In this document: positions 1 to 11,590 of the stretch, piece after piece
Layout of the letters: each line of letters starts with the position of its first letter
Position numbering within the stretch: the first letter of the stretch is position 1
From: Mesaphorura yosii
Lineage: Eukaryota; Arthropoda; Collembola; Poduromorpha; Tullbergiidae
Direction of reading: 5' to 3'
Assembly (NCBI GenBank): GCA_009869945.1
Contig: WIXG01000436.1
Span: 1-56,653, forward strand
DNA: 56,653 bases
Program-made: the position numbers and the translations under genes
The notes under the pieces: generated by a model
Told to the model about the DNA's origin: nothing
The model's input: the letters and a program-made list of their open reading frames with translations, nothing else
Databases searched by the model: none

Positions 1-57
1 TCTCTTCAAGGGTTCTAGCGTCCTTGAGTTCCTGGCCGCCCAAGATCAGCCTCTGCT
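1..57 (-). CDS. Partial ubiquitin-like domain exon, cut by the window edge
   Basis: On the minus strand the first 57 bases read EQRLILGGQELKDARTLEE. This matches the middle of a ubiquitin fold, the strand and turn that in ubiquitin run from QRLIF through the ED-GRTL loop. A pyrimidine-rich stretch ending in CTGAG/CAG lies just upstream (58-75), so this is probably the start of an internal exon. The exon continues out of the window, so neither the length nor the type of protein (ubiquitin-like modifier or a larger protein with a UBL domain) can be told. Seen: the motif. Inference: the gene. A plus-strand open frame across 91-270 has no start codon or known motif and was not used. Confidence 0.4.
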
Positions 58-511
58 CAGAAAAGATCAAAAGAGATTCAAAAGAAAAGAAAATTCCTCC
101 TCGCTGATTTGAACTTCAAGTTTGCGAATGTGTCCTTCGGGTGGCAGACTAACTCCAATACTTTCTCAGTGAACGTTTTAAGAAACGGTTCCTCCGTTGT
201 TCACAATTCACAGATGCGGTGTGTTTACGGCTCTGTTACTGATAAGTCAAGGTGGAGTTTTGAATTGAGGTGAGCGCAGGAACCAAAATAAATTCCAGAG
301 TGCAAAAGCGATTTAACCCAACTGTGGAATCGAATCGACGTTGAGTCGAAACAAACTAAAAACTACGAAGCAGAAGCCGAAGCCTGTAGACGACGCGACG
401 CGACATTCGTAATAAAATTCTCTCGCAACGTTTTGTAAATAGATGTAAGTCTTCTTTCTTTGTGTAAACCACCAGTACTCCGTAAACGCTCAGACTGAGC
501 AGAGATTAAGA

Positions 512-962
512 TTAATTGTTGTTAATAAACTGATATTTTGGACTTGTGACCGGGTCATCGTAGCACAATTTTTGGTTCTCTCGAGCCGGAGCAAAGCTCA
601 TAATTGGACTTCCGTCCCTCTTACAGGTATGAGAGGCGATTAAAGCCTCAAACACCAAGGTCCAGGGATCGATGAACTTCAAGACTCTGCGGCAGTCCTC
701 TTCTTCCTCACAGACAGACCCAGTTTTGGAGGAAGATTTGAGCACCCAAACAGTAAAGGGAAGTGGAACTTACAATATTTACATTCCCGACTGCATACGC
801 ATTGCTCCGATTTTATTTCTTATCTGCCAACGAGTTTGGTAATTTGCACCTGGGAATGGAGGCGGCAGCACTGGACAACAGTCTCTCTGCATAGGAGCCG
901 CATCGCAGGTCGGGCCGGCAAGTCCTCCGCGTGGGTTCACACGTAGCGTGTTAGTCTTTGAC
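512..962 (-). CDS. Two possible 3' exons of an unrecognised Cys-rich protein
   Basis: Two minus-strand open segments join in phase: 850-962 (acceptor TTTTAG, donor GTGCAA) and 512-768 (acceptor TGTAAG). The joined frame is open for about 120 codons to a stop at 512. It contains CDAAPMQRDCCPVLPPP and later a Glu-rich stretch with further cysteines. I recognise no family. No start codon or 5' exon was found. The exons lie only about 100 bases downstream of the tetraspanin stop on the same strand, so they could be an alternative 3' end of that gene, but I saw no convincing donor in the tetraspanin tail. The phase agreement is the only support. Confidence 0.22.
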
Positions 963-1063
963 CTAAAATTTCAAGCAGATCAGATTTAGATTTAGATTTA
1001 ATTAAACTGCTTAAGCTAGCTTAAATTTAGGACACATTTTCGTAGTTAGTTTAGGTATCAAAG

Positions 1064-3438
1064 TTATTTCATCGACGGATCTTGCCACTCTGGCTTGTGT
1101 TTTGGATGCGGATGCCCGTGCTCGTGCATGTTGTGCTGATACTGGCCTTCTTCGCCGTCTTCGTGGGCGACCTGACCTTGATCTTGATCTCCGTACTGGC
1201 TTAGATCACCAGGATCCTCGCCCGAAACCCGACCACCATCACGGTCACGACCATGTCCATGTGTCCTGTGCATTTGGTGATGGGCAGGTGTCGGCTTAAC
1301 GTCGAATTCTCGCCTATTCTGCTTATGTTTCTTGTCGAGCTGGTGTTTCAGCTTGTGGTCGTGTTGATCGTGGCCACCTGGCGAGTCAGTCCTGATAGAC
1401 TCAGTTTTTGTTTCGTGCGGTGGGAGTTCATGGAAATTGGCAGCGCCTGCTGCCGGAATTACTGGAGGAGAAGCCTGGTGCCCGTGCACAAGTTTTGGAT
1501 GCTTATCTTTGTCTCCAGCTGTACGTGTAACCGCTGCCGCATGATTGTTGGCCGCCCTGATCTTGACTTTTTCTTTCTTTTTCTCGGCCATTTCCTTATC
1601 TTTCAGGTGATTAGTTCGTTGCCCAGCTCCTGCTGATTTAGACTGCTGCAATGGAGCCGACACGACCGACGGCATTGCCCATATCAGATGCTCTTCGTGA
1701 TTGTTCCTGTCCGCCTCGGCTTTCATCTGAGTCTGGATACTTGGCGTTGGTGTAACAAATTCAGCCATCGAAATTCTGTCTGTGACGAACCTATCAACAC
1801 CGACGTGACTCGGTGACTGGAACCTTTGACGGACTATCGGAAGTCCTCCTGCTATCATTCTGGTCTTGCTTCGAATGGCGTGATACAATGACCGCTGGAT
1901 CAACCTCTCTTCATTCTTGTCCTCATCCTCTGAAGACGAAGAAGTGTCAGTAGAGCTCAGGCCCATGAACTTGAAGGCATTGGCTTGCTCAGTGCCAGCG
2001 CCGCCGGCCCGGTGTGCGATTTCCTTTCGTTGAGGCACCCACTTTTTGTGGCGTCTATGAAACAGCTTCCTGACCCATTGACAGCACCAAATACTTCGGC
2101 GAAACTGTCGCACAACTCGCTCTCCACGTGCGGTCTGCATCAAGTCTCTCAATTCGAGGACCAACTCTGTGCCATGCAGCATGAAGATAAAGTTAAAGAG
2201 TGAGATGAGAAGTGGAAACATTATCCAGTCTCGTTGCAGGGATTTCTGCTCCAGAATCGCGACTTCTTTACAGCCCTGCATTAAAATAGGCAAATGATCC
2301 TCCACTTCAAAGGCATACCAATCCTCTTCTAGACTTACAGATTTATGGATCATGTCTTCAATGGCGCTGTAATTGAATGGAGTCGACGGATCGGCAATTG
2401 ACACCGGATTCATTTGATCAAGAGTTGAGCCGCACTCAGAGACATCGAAGCGACAGCATGAATTCGGAATGCAATTGCAGATGCTGATCCAATCCTCAGC
2501 GTCGTCAAATCCACAGCACTTAAACTGTAGTGCACAATGCAATGCAAGTAATTAACAGTAATAAAAAATTGCGTATGCATTGATGGGTTGGTGCACTCAC
2601 AGATTCTTGGAGTAGTGTCCAGTACTCCCTGTATCTAGGCTCCCAGAGATTCAGATAACTTTCATCTCCGCTGTTCAGGAAGAGTGCTTCGGCCTCCAGA
2701 AGCCGTTGATACTGCATCATGTTCATGTGACTCCAGCTGGAGTACGAGAAAACGACCGAGTACACATCGAGGACGAAGACGATCCAGAGCAGATGACGAT
2801 ACTGGAAAATAGAGCAACGAATTAGACAAATAATTTAAATTGTAATGAAGGAAGTAAAACGTCAACTGATTACCAACTGAAGAAAGTGCTTGAAATTCAC
2901 AAAGAATGCGAGGGTACCGCCCACGCCAGCGAAAACGGTGAGCCCACTTGAAATGTACATGAGCAGAGTCGGGATCCAGTCCATCGTTCGCGACTGGTCA
3001 AAGTTCAGCAGGGCTTCTGACTTGGACTCCATGAGGTGGAGGACAAGAGTGATCGCAAGGCCAACAACGCCCCAAAGCTATCATCGCAAATCGCATACAA
3101 TAATTAAGCCTCGTTTAAGGTTCGTGTAAATTTTATTAACACTTCTAACGTACCACATAAATAATGTTAATCAGCAGGTAAGAACAAGGCAGTCGTTCAT
3201 CTTCCAGGGACCGCTTTCCCGGAGCCACGCTCTGATTCTCATTGCCGGTTGCAGCTGAATGCTCAGGATCAAGAGCGGATTTGGCTGGACCTGGAACAGG
3301 GACCGTCGCTGACACTGGCTCGAGTAAGTACAGCTTGTCAGGAGCGAAATACCCCGTCCGCGGAGGCTTCTGAAACCTCGAGGACGGCTGACCACCGCCG
3401 GCAGGCTTGTCTTGCTTGCCATCAGTATCTGGAGCCAT
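1064..3438 (-). CDS. Tetraspanin with a very long charged cytoplasmic tail
   Basis: Four exons, all joined in phase 0: 3154-3438, 2874-3077, 2601-2801 and 1064-2524, giving 716 aa. Start taken at ATG 3438 (MAPDTDGK); an open frame runs on to 3546 without a clearer start. After a 80-residue Pro-rich N-terminus come TM1 (about 82-111), TM2 (129-157), TM3 (164-186), a large extracellular loop and TM4 (331-348). The loop has the diagnostic CCG (233-235, KCCGFDDAEDW), a PNSCC motif and a final GC, so it is a tetraspanin loop with at least six cysteines. Tetraspanins organise membrane microdomains through partner proteins. Typical members have 220-350 residues and a tail under 30. Here the tail is about 365 residues, Ser/Glu-rich first, then Lys- and His-rich (HDQHDHKLKHQLDKKHKQ). 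The tail is one open exon with TM4, so it is not an annotation join. No orthologue assigned. Confidence 0.85.
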
Positions 3439-5251
3439 TACATGAATACCTTCCCTTTCCACTGAAATTATGGTTAGGCTCGGTCTTGTCGGAGAGTTGG
3501 AAATATGGACATATGGGAAAGGCGACATAGCCAATTCTTGATACAAAGCTCTAACTCTTGAATATAAGAATACGAATGCAGAAAATAATTTTTAGTCTCT
3601 AAAGCATGCAAATAATCACTGCGATTTGCTATGGCTTTTGTTGGTCATTGAAAATTACCATGTCAGTCATGTTAGCTACTCAGAATTAAATTATCTACCC
3701 GATGCATGCACAATATGCCCTAATTGCCTCCTTGACTACTATCCAGGAAAGTTTAAACATATTCAGCACCCATTTTCAACCGTATTTAGAAAATTATTCA
3801 TAATGTGTTTATTTGTGGTCGGATTTACTCCAAGGTGGCCTCACTCGACGCAAATTAAATTCTACATTGGATATCATACCAATTTGATATTTGCCCAATG
3901 GGCAAATATCGTGGTCTTCGTTGCGAAATCGCTCATTTAATTCGCTGTGATCACTGGCGAATCGCTACAGATATCAAGATTTGGCCGCTGTCTCTACGTA
4001 GATTCAGCGCGATATCGTAAATTCTTTTTTTTTCTTACTGTGAACTTATCGTGTGAAAATAAAGAACTGCACTGATTGAATTGACATTGACTGATCATCT
4101 CTAAACCCTGGTCCCACTCCAGGTCTAGCATAATGAACGCGGGTGGTCCTTCCTTGTTTAAAACTTTGGTGTCTCGTGGAAACGAGTGTGGAGGAGCGGA
4201 GGATTTCTGGCATTGGCCTAGGTTCTAGTCCGTGTTGTGCTTCACAGATACGGGCTACCATTATTGTATCGACTTGGAGCTAATTCGATGGGAAAAATTA
4301 GCGAATAATCGGCACAGGCCAGTAACAAACATTTATTTCTCAACAAATATTGAGAAAAAGCTCACAAAACAAGTAATGGTAAACAATTATGTATTCACAT
4401 TTTCAGCATTTCTTTCGCCTTGTAAGTTTCTACTGCTTGATGTGTGAATTTGTCTCAGCTTCCTGTAATAGAAAAATGGAATATAAAAATTCATTGCTGT
4501 ATATTTGTTGCCATTTATAATCACGTATCCGTCGAACTAACCTCCTGAGGCGGACTCTTTCAACCGCTTTCTTCAAAATTTTTGGAATTGAATATTTAAA
4601 CAAATAACAAACAAATTGAAGAACATCAAGCTAACTCTTGTTTATCTGTCTTTTTACGGAATGAGAATCTGCGGGGTAAACGTGAAACGAAATTTTTTTG
4701 AATAAGTAACAAAGCGCGTGCGTTCTGTTTTTATATCGAAAGATGTGGAACAGAACAAGGAGTGATTAAATGCTTTGCAAGTCCCCACGAGCGGTGGAGA
4801 AAACAACCGCAGATAAAAGTCAAATGCGTGGCAGAGGTTGAGCGTTGAGGTTGAGATTCTGTTGTCGAAGCAGGAAATGATTGGCGAGAGCACATTGGTG
4901 TACTCTGTACCCATAGTTGGTAATAATGACAACTTGCCGAACGTTCTGACGATATTGGAATGTTTTTTATTCATTTTGTATTTTGTGGATTGGCTAAATG
5001 ATTTGAAAAAAAAAATTGGCAAAATCGTACTACAAAAGCAAATCTATTTTTAGAGATTCGTTTCTGAAGCCAGGGCACGAGTGCTTGCGTACGTTCGTGC
5101 TGTCTATTTTAAGAGTTGGGTTCTCCTTCTTTGTCCTCTTCTGCGTTCCGAAGCCGCTCTCCTGAAATTTAAATCTCAAGCTAAACACTCAACAAGTGTC
5201 CGGTGTGGGAGAAGGTTGGGTGAAGGCGGGCTAGGCTGGGAATGACCGAGA
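3439..5251. other. Intergenic space between divergent tetraspanin and XK-like genes
   Basis: No supported gene. It should hold the 5' ends of both flanking genes. A perfect hairpin lies at 3886-3910. The segment around 4030-4270 has an AATAAA and a weak open frame that looks like repeat-derived sequence, but no terminal repeats or transposon domain could be shown. Confidence 0.5.
3886..3910. repeat. Perfect 11-bp inverted repeat with a 3-base loop
   Basis: GATATTTGCCC at 3886-3896 pairs exactly with GGGCAAATATC at 3900-3910, with AAT as loop. It could be a cruciform or a palindromic protein site. No gene or transposon edge was found next to it. Confidence 0.7.
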
Positions 5252-6994
5252 ATGGCGGAGGATGGAGCGGAGGAAAGGCGCGCTCAGGCCATTGACCGAG
5301 AAGTGCAAAAGGCTTCCGCTCTCCTTGGCTGCGTTGAGAAAGAAATTAGAAGAGGGCTGGCTACTGATCCGTCCGACTTTGACCTGAAGATAAACCTGTA
5401 CGAGATGCTGAACCTCATGAAATCACTCACGAAATGCCAGACCCAGGCAGACGTTCAGAGCCATTTGGGTCTATCCCGGAAGAAGAGTCTACTTTTCGGG
5501 TCAGTGGCGATCTTCTTCGCTGTGCTCGACGCATGGGCCTTCGACCTGTACGGAATCTACCAATTCTGGGATGTAGAGCGACCCTGGCTTCTGGCAACAG
5601 CCGTGCTCATCCTCCTCATCGCAATCGGGCTAGGAATGCAGCGTGCGGCCTCGTAAGTTCCCTCGGATTTGAATTCTGAATTTCGACTACAAATACCACA
5701 TGTTTCCTATTGTTAGAGTCGGGAAGGAGGCGTTCAACTTCCGGAAGGCACTCATCCTTGGACTGGGCCCCGCCCAGGATTACGAGGTGTACCAGTACGA
5801 CTGGATTCTCTACTTTCGGTGTGAGTACTTTTACTCGGCCCTCAGGCGGGTGTACAACTGCTTCCGCTTAACTGCCCTGTACTTGTTGAAGAAGGCGCTG
5901 AGGAGAATGAGCGTCCGGGACGACCCAGCAGCAGCATCAGCTCCTCCTGACGTCCTCGTTGACGTTGACGTCCAGGAGGTAGCTCCCAGCCCCAGTGCTG
6001 AAGAAGCCTTGGTCACTCTTGTGCGCGGCTGTGCTCCTGACATCAATTACCTCCGTTACTTCCTCGCACCCTCAATCCCTCTGCATTTGCGCACCATTTG
6101 GCTGACCCGAGACCTGAAAGAAGAGCTGAAGGAGGGTAACAAAATTTGGGGGTCCGAGACGTCGTCTTCGAGCTCTACCTCCGGCTCCTGTTCCTGGCTC
6201 TGCTTCGCTTTCATGCAGCAGAACTGACCAAGACGGAGCTCTTCGTGGAGTCGATCCCACAACTGGTCCTCCGCACGATTCCAATGGCAATGTCAGTCAT
6301 TCGGTTCGGATTCACGGTCACCCTCTTCAATCAGGATGACTATGGCCTGGAGGAGGTGATGTTCTTCGGGTCGTTTGCTCCCATGTCCTTCTCCATTGTG
6401 CTCGCCACTCTGGAGAAGATGGCTTTCTACTTTCATGTGTACGAGCAGGGCGCGCAGTTCAACCCACCCGTCACCCTCATGCCCGGGTACGGATTCTGGC
6501 ACCTGTGCCTCTGTCTCCTCGGGCACTACCTGACAATGGGCCCACTCATTTTCTTGGGAGCTGCCGCCTGCTCTACACGTGTTCTGGGTCCGCTTCCCCT
6601 CCTCCTCATCTTCACCGCCTTTACACGCATATTTTGGAGGCCGAGTTCGATTCCCGCGTACGACTGGTACGGGACATGGACCTGCACCTTTTCAAGCCTC
6701 TTCTTTGAATGGGCAGAGCTCAGAGTGGCCATTACGGTGCAGTCAATTCTGAAGAAATGGTCAGCCTTCGTAGTGGCACTGCTTCTGGTCTGCGCCATCC
6801 TGCACCTGGAATGCTACGGAGTTGAGTGTGAGCAGCCACAGGAATGGGAGAATGGGGAGAATGTGCTGACCGTTGCTGGGACGTTGTTCACGGCATACAC
6901 AGTGGGCAGCGCTCTCCTGGTGCTGGATCGAGTGTGGTGGCAGCTCGCTTGGGGTGAGGACGACTTCAGAACCTACGCCAAGAAGAATGATTGA
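5252..6994 (+). CDS. XK-related-like multipass membrane protein
   Basis: Three exons, 5252-5652, 5717-6135 and 6219-6994, join in phase (GTAAGT/TTGTTAG and GTAACA/ATGCAG) to 531 aa. Start ATG 5252, stop TGA 6992-6994. Hydrophobic segments occur near residues 84-105 and 113-130, and at least five more in the C-terminal half. The best family mark is ELFVESIPQLVLR, which spans the start of exon 3 and matches the E-x(2-3)-ESxPQLxLQ signature of XK/XKR proteins; RTIWLTRDLKEELKEAE just before it also fits. XKR proteins are phospholipid scramblases or transporter partners at the plasma membrane. A Pro/Ala/Asp-rich insert (PAAASAPPDVLVDVDVQE) sits in a loop before the signature. I see no clear caspase site, so the scramblase role is not claimed. 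Transcribed away from the tetraspanin. Confidence 0.7.
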
Positions 6995-7080
6995 GGTGTT
7001 GAGGTTGCTCAATTTACCCTGTGATTTACTTCCATGGTTACTTTTGTTCGCCTTTTTCATCAAATTTGAATTTTCGCCTC

Positions 7081-7086
7081 ATTAAA
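7081..7086 (+). terminator. Possible poly(A) signal (ATTAAA) of the XK-related gene
   Basis: ATTAAA lies 86 bases after the stop codon on the same strand. Position fits; no other support. Confidence 0.3.
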
Positions 7087-7426
7087 AATTAGCACGTGTT
7101 CTACACGAGGAGAATTTGAATCGACAACGCTGTGTTCGGGGCTAACGGGCATTAATTAGGGAAATACAACTCCCCGAAAACAGGATCCAAGAGCCAGCCG
7201 CAGGAAAAGATACCGCTTAACTATGGAAAATAAACATGCATGCATGCACTGATAAATCGTTTCCCACGTGCCATGGAATCTCAAACTCGGGCGTTCGTGT
7301 TCTCAATGCATATAAAAATGGAAATTTGTTCATTTATATTTGGATCACGTTCCCTAAGCGGATTAAAATTCTTACGGGCAATGTTAAGGTAGTGGCATAC
7401 ACATGCAAATAAAGGTTAGTACGTCG

Positions 7427-9978
7427 TTAAATTAGTGGTAGGATTAATTTCAGAATTAATTCACCGATTAAACAGGTCAATCCAAGAAATCCACCGTACA
7501 CCAGTAAGTAGAATGCTGTTTGAATGTTCGAGTCCATCGAAAGCCCTGTGGGGCCCTTTCCTTCGCTCTCGGCTCGATGAAGCGTGCGCAATTCTGCTTG
7601 CCACACCTTCGGATACTTCTTATTGCACCATTTCTCCCAAATGCTGTAAATTCCTGATGACACGATACTTTGCAAGCAGCGATACGCGTACTGTGCCAAC
7701 GGTCCCCGTGAGCTGTGGTCCCGAAATTCGTAGGTGGCCCAAAGTATGTCGATGCTGTCACCAACTCGAAATAGTTCGCGCCCACGCCCACGCCCAGCTC
7801 GCGATTCAGATTTTGACTTGAGGAGTCGCTCGAATGAATGCAGTTGCTCATCCAATTCGATGATCGCAGACTTGTGGCAGGCGCCAACCGCCGAAAAGAA
7901 TGCATCGCTTTGATTCGGGGGCAGCTCAGGCTCGTCAACCAAGAACATTGGAGTCATTGACGCAAATATAGCGGATTTGGGTAGAGTTTCTGCTTCTGAT
8001 TTAGTTCGAGTTCCATTTCTATCGGCGGTCACGTCCACATCCACGATAAACCACTGCTTCCATTTTGGGATCTCGTCGCCACGAACTCCATGCTCAAGAA
8101 GTTTCAGCACCGCCAGGCAGTCATCTTTGGAGAACGTTTTGGTGACGTTTATCTTCTCACACGTGCCAGCCCCAAGCAGTGATAGTGACCTCAGAATTCC
8201 TGGTGGGATATTCTCGGTCTCTTGGATTGTTGCTAAAATATTGCTCATGCCCACGCCCTGCCACGGGCTTGGAATCCCATGCTCGTAACTTCTCTTGTAG
8301 AAAGCAAACCCGTCCAGCTGGGCGAGGTTGTCCCAGCGGGATTTCACGGGGATTGGGCTCGTAAGCTCGGATATAAATAGGCCCATGTAGACACCAGACA
8401 ACATTATGGACACCAGCGTCCAGAGTCCAACTGTGAGCATGAAATATGTGAGGGGAACCACATTTGATCGAACCGCCCGCGGCGTGGTAGGCGGGTAGCC
8501 AATAAGGACGCCCAGCGACATCACCAGCAAGTCGTACAGCAATTTCCAAGAAAGCGCACTTTCGCCGCCACCTCTGCTTCGTCTCGCCACCACGAGGACG
8601 AAAGTTGTCACAGCCGTTACGGCTACCAGACAAAGACACCACGAACCTACGTCTAATGGATCCAAGAAAAATCGGTAACTCAGATTCCTATAAGTCCCAT
8701 CGCAGGTTGCAGTGAATATTTTCTCGGTGTTGACAAGAACCATTAACGTAGTTACGTGCTGGTTGTTATTCTCTTTCGGAGGAGCAATCCACACAAACTC
8801 TCGCTGCAGCCATTCATCCATTTTAATGTTAGAGCCGATGAGCTTCTCGTGGCACCGAAAATCTTGCACTTCGAATTGAATTTGCTCGACTATCAGATAT
8901 TTTATGATCGTCTGGAGAGAGGCAGGTTCAGGTCGAAATGGATTCCATGTAATATTTGAGCTTTTTACGGGGATTCGTGTCATATTCATCACAGTTTCAA
9001 GCAGCAGCGCCTCCACCGATGAGAATAGTTGGTCCAAGAGCGCACATTCTTGTCCCGCTGCTTCTTTTTTAAGCCCCCAACGTCTTTCGACGTTAAGGCT
9101 CGGATTTCCTAGCTGAAGTCTCTTGTTAACGTCATCGATTTCCTGTCTAGAAGATAAAAAAATTCGAGAGAACTGAAGCCTGGGCATTGCATTCCACGAC
9201 TCACGAGGTCCTTTCCTTACCTGCAATGTCCCACTTCTTTCAGTCTGAAGCTGGTGCAGTTAGGGAGTTCCATGAACAGAAACGGAAACTGTGCTCCATA
9301 CGCGTTCTTGATATCGAAGTACGCCGAGTTTGTGACCTCTTCAAATTCTGCCAGCACCGTTGTGAAGAAAATGCTTACCAGGCGAAAATGCTGCAGGCTG
9401 TAGCTCGATTTAGGCTTGAAGAATGGTAGTTGTAAAACAGATTCTGACGTCCAGGCACTCGTCCACAGGGCGTATGTTGTGAAGGAGGACGGGTAGCTAA
9501 GGCACTCTAACGTGTGGCGGTTGGGAATTAACCTTTCCAAGCAATCTCGAACACTGAGGTCGTCATTTACTCTCAGAATTCTGAAGTGGTGGTCCACATT
9601 TTCATTTCCCAGCGCATCTTTATTTTCGTGCGGTGGCAGGAGGAGAATTATGAGCCGGGAAACCATCTCGACTTGAAGGTGTCTACTGGGAAGTTGGAAG
9701 TGGGCGCCAGTAACTGAAATTGAGACCGGATGCCTGAGCGGCCGATCGAATTGGATATTGGAGCCACTCAGAAATATATGCACCCAATGATCGGAAAATT
9801 CGTTCAGGAAATGGGGGAGATGACGAATTATAATGGCTGGTTGTCCTTTACTGGGCCTGGCATGCGTCTGCACGACCGATGTCAAAGTATTCATACACAA
9901 CAACCACCAAAGAGGCGGAATAAATACTCGAATCTGCTTTTGTACCGCGTTCATTGTTGAATCAGTTAAAGCCATCAT
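7427..9978 (-). CDS. Divergent ionotropic receptor (chemosensory)
   Basis: Two exons, 9221-9978 and 7427-9146, join CATTGCAG/GTAAGG to TTCTAG/A in phase, giving 825 aa. Start at ATG 9978; Met9 (MNAVQKQI) is an alternative, followed by a hydrophobic stretch that may be a signal peptide. Family marks: a long extracellular N-terminus; FFLDPLDVGSWCLCL leading into M1 (about 420-440); GYPPTTPRAVRSN, then pore and M2 (about 484-512, with LWTLVSIMLSGVYMGL); SELTSPIPVKSRWDNLAQLDG opening the second ligand lobe; and M3 near 797-822 (SNIQTAFYLLVYGGFLGL). This is the ion-channel layout of ionotropic receptors, ligand-gated cation channels on chemosensory dendrites. It is too divergent for one of the conserved co-receptors. 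The neighbouring pseudogene at 11.6-13.6 kb is a close tandem relative. Ligand unknown. Confidence 0.82.
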
Positions 9979-10389
9979 TAAAATTCACTTTCAAACCAAT
10001 TTTATTGGGGATATTAAAGAGAGATGATAGTTGGGTTCAATACACAAGTCGCAAGCTGACGCTGACCAGGAAATATAGATTGCTGTTCATACCAAAGTCA
10101 CCCCAAATCAATTTTTTGCAATTATTTGGGTCTCCAATGCTATGTCACCATTTCCACTGATTTTGCGATTTCGTGGTGTAACGCAATTTTGAAGTTATGG
10201 CATTTGATGTGCGTATTTCAAGTACTGTGTGCGGCTGTTTGCTTTTACTCCGTTCACGGACGCTGGGTTTCCTGTTTGCTACGTGTGGGCATTTTAGAAA
10301 CTTAATCCTTGGGATTTCGTTCGAAACTAATTAGTGCTATATCTTTGAGTAAGAGTCTGTCAGTACGTCTTTGATTAATTTTTACCAAA
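9979..10389. other. Intergenic, left flank of a transposon patch
   Basis: No gene. It contains the left copy of an inverted repeat (about 10035-10185) and should hold the 5' region of the minus-strand ionotropic receptor. Confidence 0.5.
10035..10185 (+). repeat. Left arm of a diverged inverted repeat
   Basis: The reverse complement of this stretch matches about 11268-11405, sharing blocks such as CACCACGAAATCGCAAAA, TGCAAAAAATTGA and TTTCCTG, at roughly 75 percent by eye. The two arms bracket the transposase-like pseudogene at 10.4-11.1 kb, as terminal repeats of a decayed DNA transposon would. Homology stops abruptly at the inner ends. Confidence 0.55.
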
Positions 10390-11125
10390 ATGGACCCCGT
10401 CAAGATCGCAATAAAGTTTCTGTCGCTAGTCCAGGACAGTTTTGTGGAGACAGAGACGTACAGCCAATCTCAAGAAGACACTTCATGTGAAATGGTAGAC
10501 ACTTTTCTGAAATTTCAAGACACTGCTCCTCGAGCCAGAAGCACTGGAAGAAAGCGAGGTTCTTGATTTTCAGGAATTGGACGACGAATACGAATCGGAA
10601 GTGTGCCAAGCAACCGAGTCAACGCAATCCACTGAATACAACGAACTCGAAAACAAGAAGACTTTCAAAGTAACCAACTTCAGCGAGACTTACATGAAAA
10701 GTAGTGCAGTATTCTTCCGGGGCAAGAACTTCAAGACCATAGGGCATCGGTTTCCAAGATTACTTTATCCCAATTACATCGCACGATTCCAGGCCTATTT
10801 GAAAGCGAGAGGAACCACAACACAAAAGCAAGCAGCGATAAGGTAACACTATACGATCTTCATAATCGGAATAGTATCATAAAGCTACAGTCACTTGTTC
10901 ACTCTTCAATGAAGTTCGAGCGAATGATACAGTACGCGTGTTACAAGTGCTGATATCGAACGGAATAAATCACTTCTCCAGATATGCTTCCAATATCCCA
11001 CTAGTGTTCTGAAGAGACTTGTGAAAACACTATCTTCGTTTGCTGCAGCTGGTGTTCAAGATTCCTATGTTTCATGCACTTTACGAGATGTATCATTACC
11101 ACACAGAAGATCTACTGGGTTAACT
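10390..11125 (+). pseudogene. Decayed transposon-type ORF
   Basis: An ATG at 10390 opens MDPVKIAIKFLSLVQDS and continues about 45 codons, then is shifted by a base near 10520 into the frame LLLEPEALEESEVLDFQELD. That frame runs to about 10842, with KSSAVFFRGKNFKTIGHRF and YIARFQAYLKARGTTTQKQA. The acidic N-terminus followed by a basic, helical 'xFFRGKxx...xxRF' stretch resembles the N-terminal part of multicopy arthropod transposon proteins. Downstream, short open pieces carry on to about 11125 (FERMIQYACYKC, then KRLVKTLSSFAAAGVQDSYV) in broken frames. At least two frame breaks, so it is a relic. Family name not assigned. Confidence 0.45.
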
Positions 11126-11267
11126 ATATTTTAAATTATACTGCTACTTCATGATATTGAACATTCAGGTGATGCAATACGATGAGGAAAGAAAACGAAT
11201 AAACAAAGATTTACATTCAAACATTGACTTCACACGTTCAAGCACTCGGACTCGAGGGTAATGTTTA

Positions 11268-11405
11268 GCTTCGGCTTGCACCACGAAATCGCAAAACCGG
11301 TGAAAGTGGTGGCACTCACGTATCATGTGAGACTCAAATAGGTGCAAAAAATTGACTCGGAGTGATTTTGCTATGAAAAGCGACCTATGTTTCCTGATGA
11401 GTACG
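11268..11405 (-). repeat. Right arm of a diverged inverted repeat
   Basis: Inverted partner of 10035-10185. Read on the minus strand both arms give related peptides (LLFIPKSPQINFLQLF and SLFIAKSLRVNFLHLF, each followed by CHHFHRFCDFVV), so they come from a common element, coding or not. Confidence 0.55.
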
Positions 11406-11590
11406 GAAAGCACAAGAACAAGCGACTACGTACGTATTCTAATCGTGCTAATGGGAATTGGTTGAATCTTAATTTGCTAGATCCTTTTATCTCAAAGTTT
11501 CTTGAAACATCAGACCCGGCACTTGCCACGATCCAAACTAGCGACGCCTTGCTATTAATTTTTGTGTAAGTAATTAATCTTGAAGTTTGA

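Noticed and set aside
91..270. Plus-strand open frame reading LNFKFANVSFGWQTNSN and onward to a stop
   Set aside because: No start codon or recognisable motif. It lies against the minus-strand ubiquitin-like exon; an upstream exon outside the window cannot be tested.
1102..1636. Overlapping plus-strand frames opposite the tetraspanin tail
   Set aside because: Shadows of the low-complexity His/Asp codons on the other strand.
3626..3940. 104-codon plus-strand open frame
   Set aside because: AT-rich chance opening spanning the palindrome, with no motif and no splice context.
4030..4270. Possible retrotransposon LTR end and primer-binding-like sequence
   Set aside because: No paired repeat, no gag or pol coding and no target duplication could be found.
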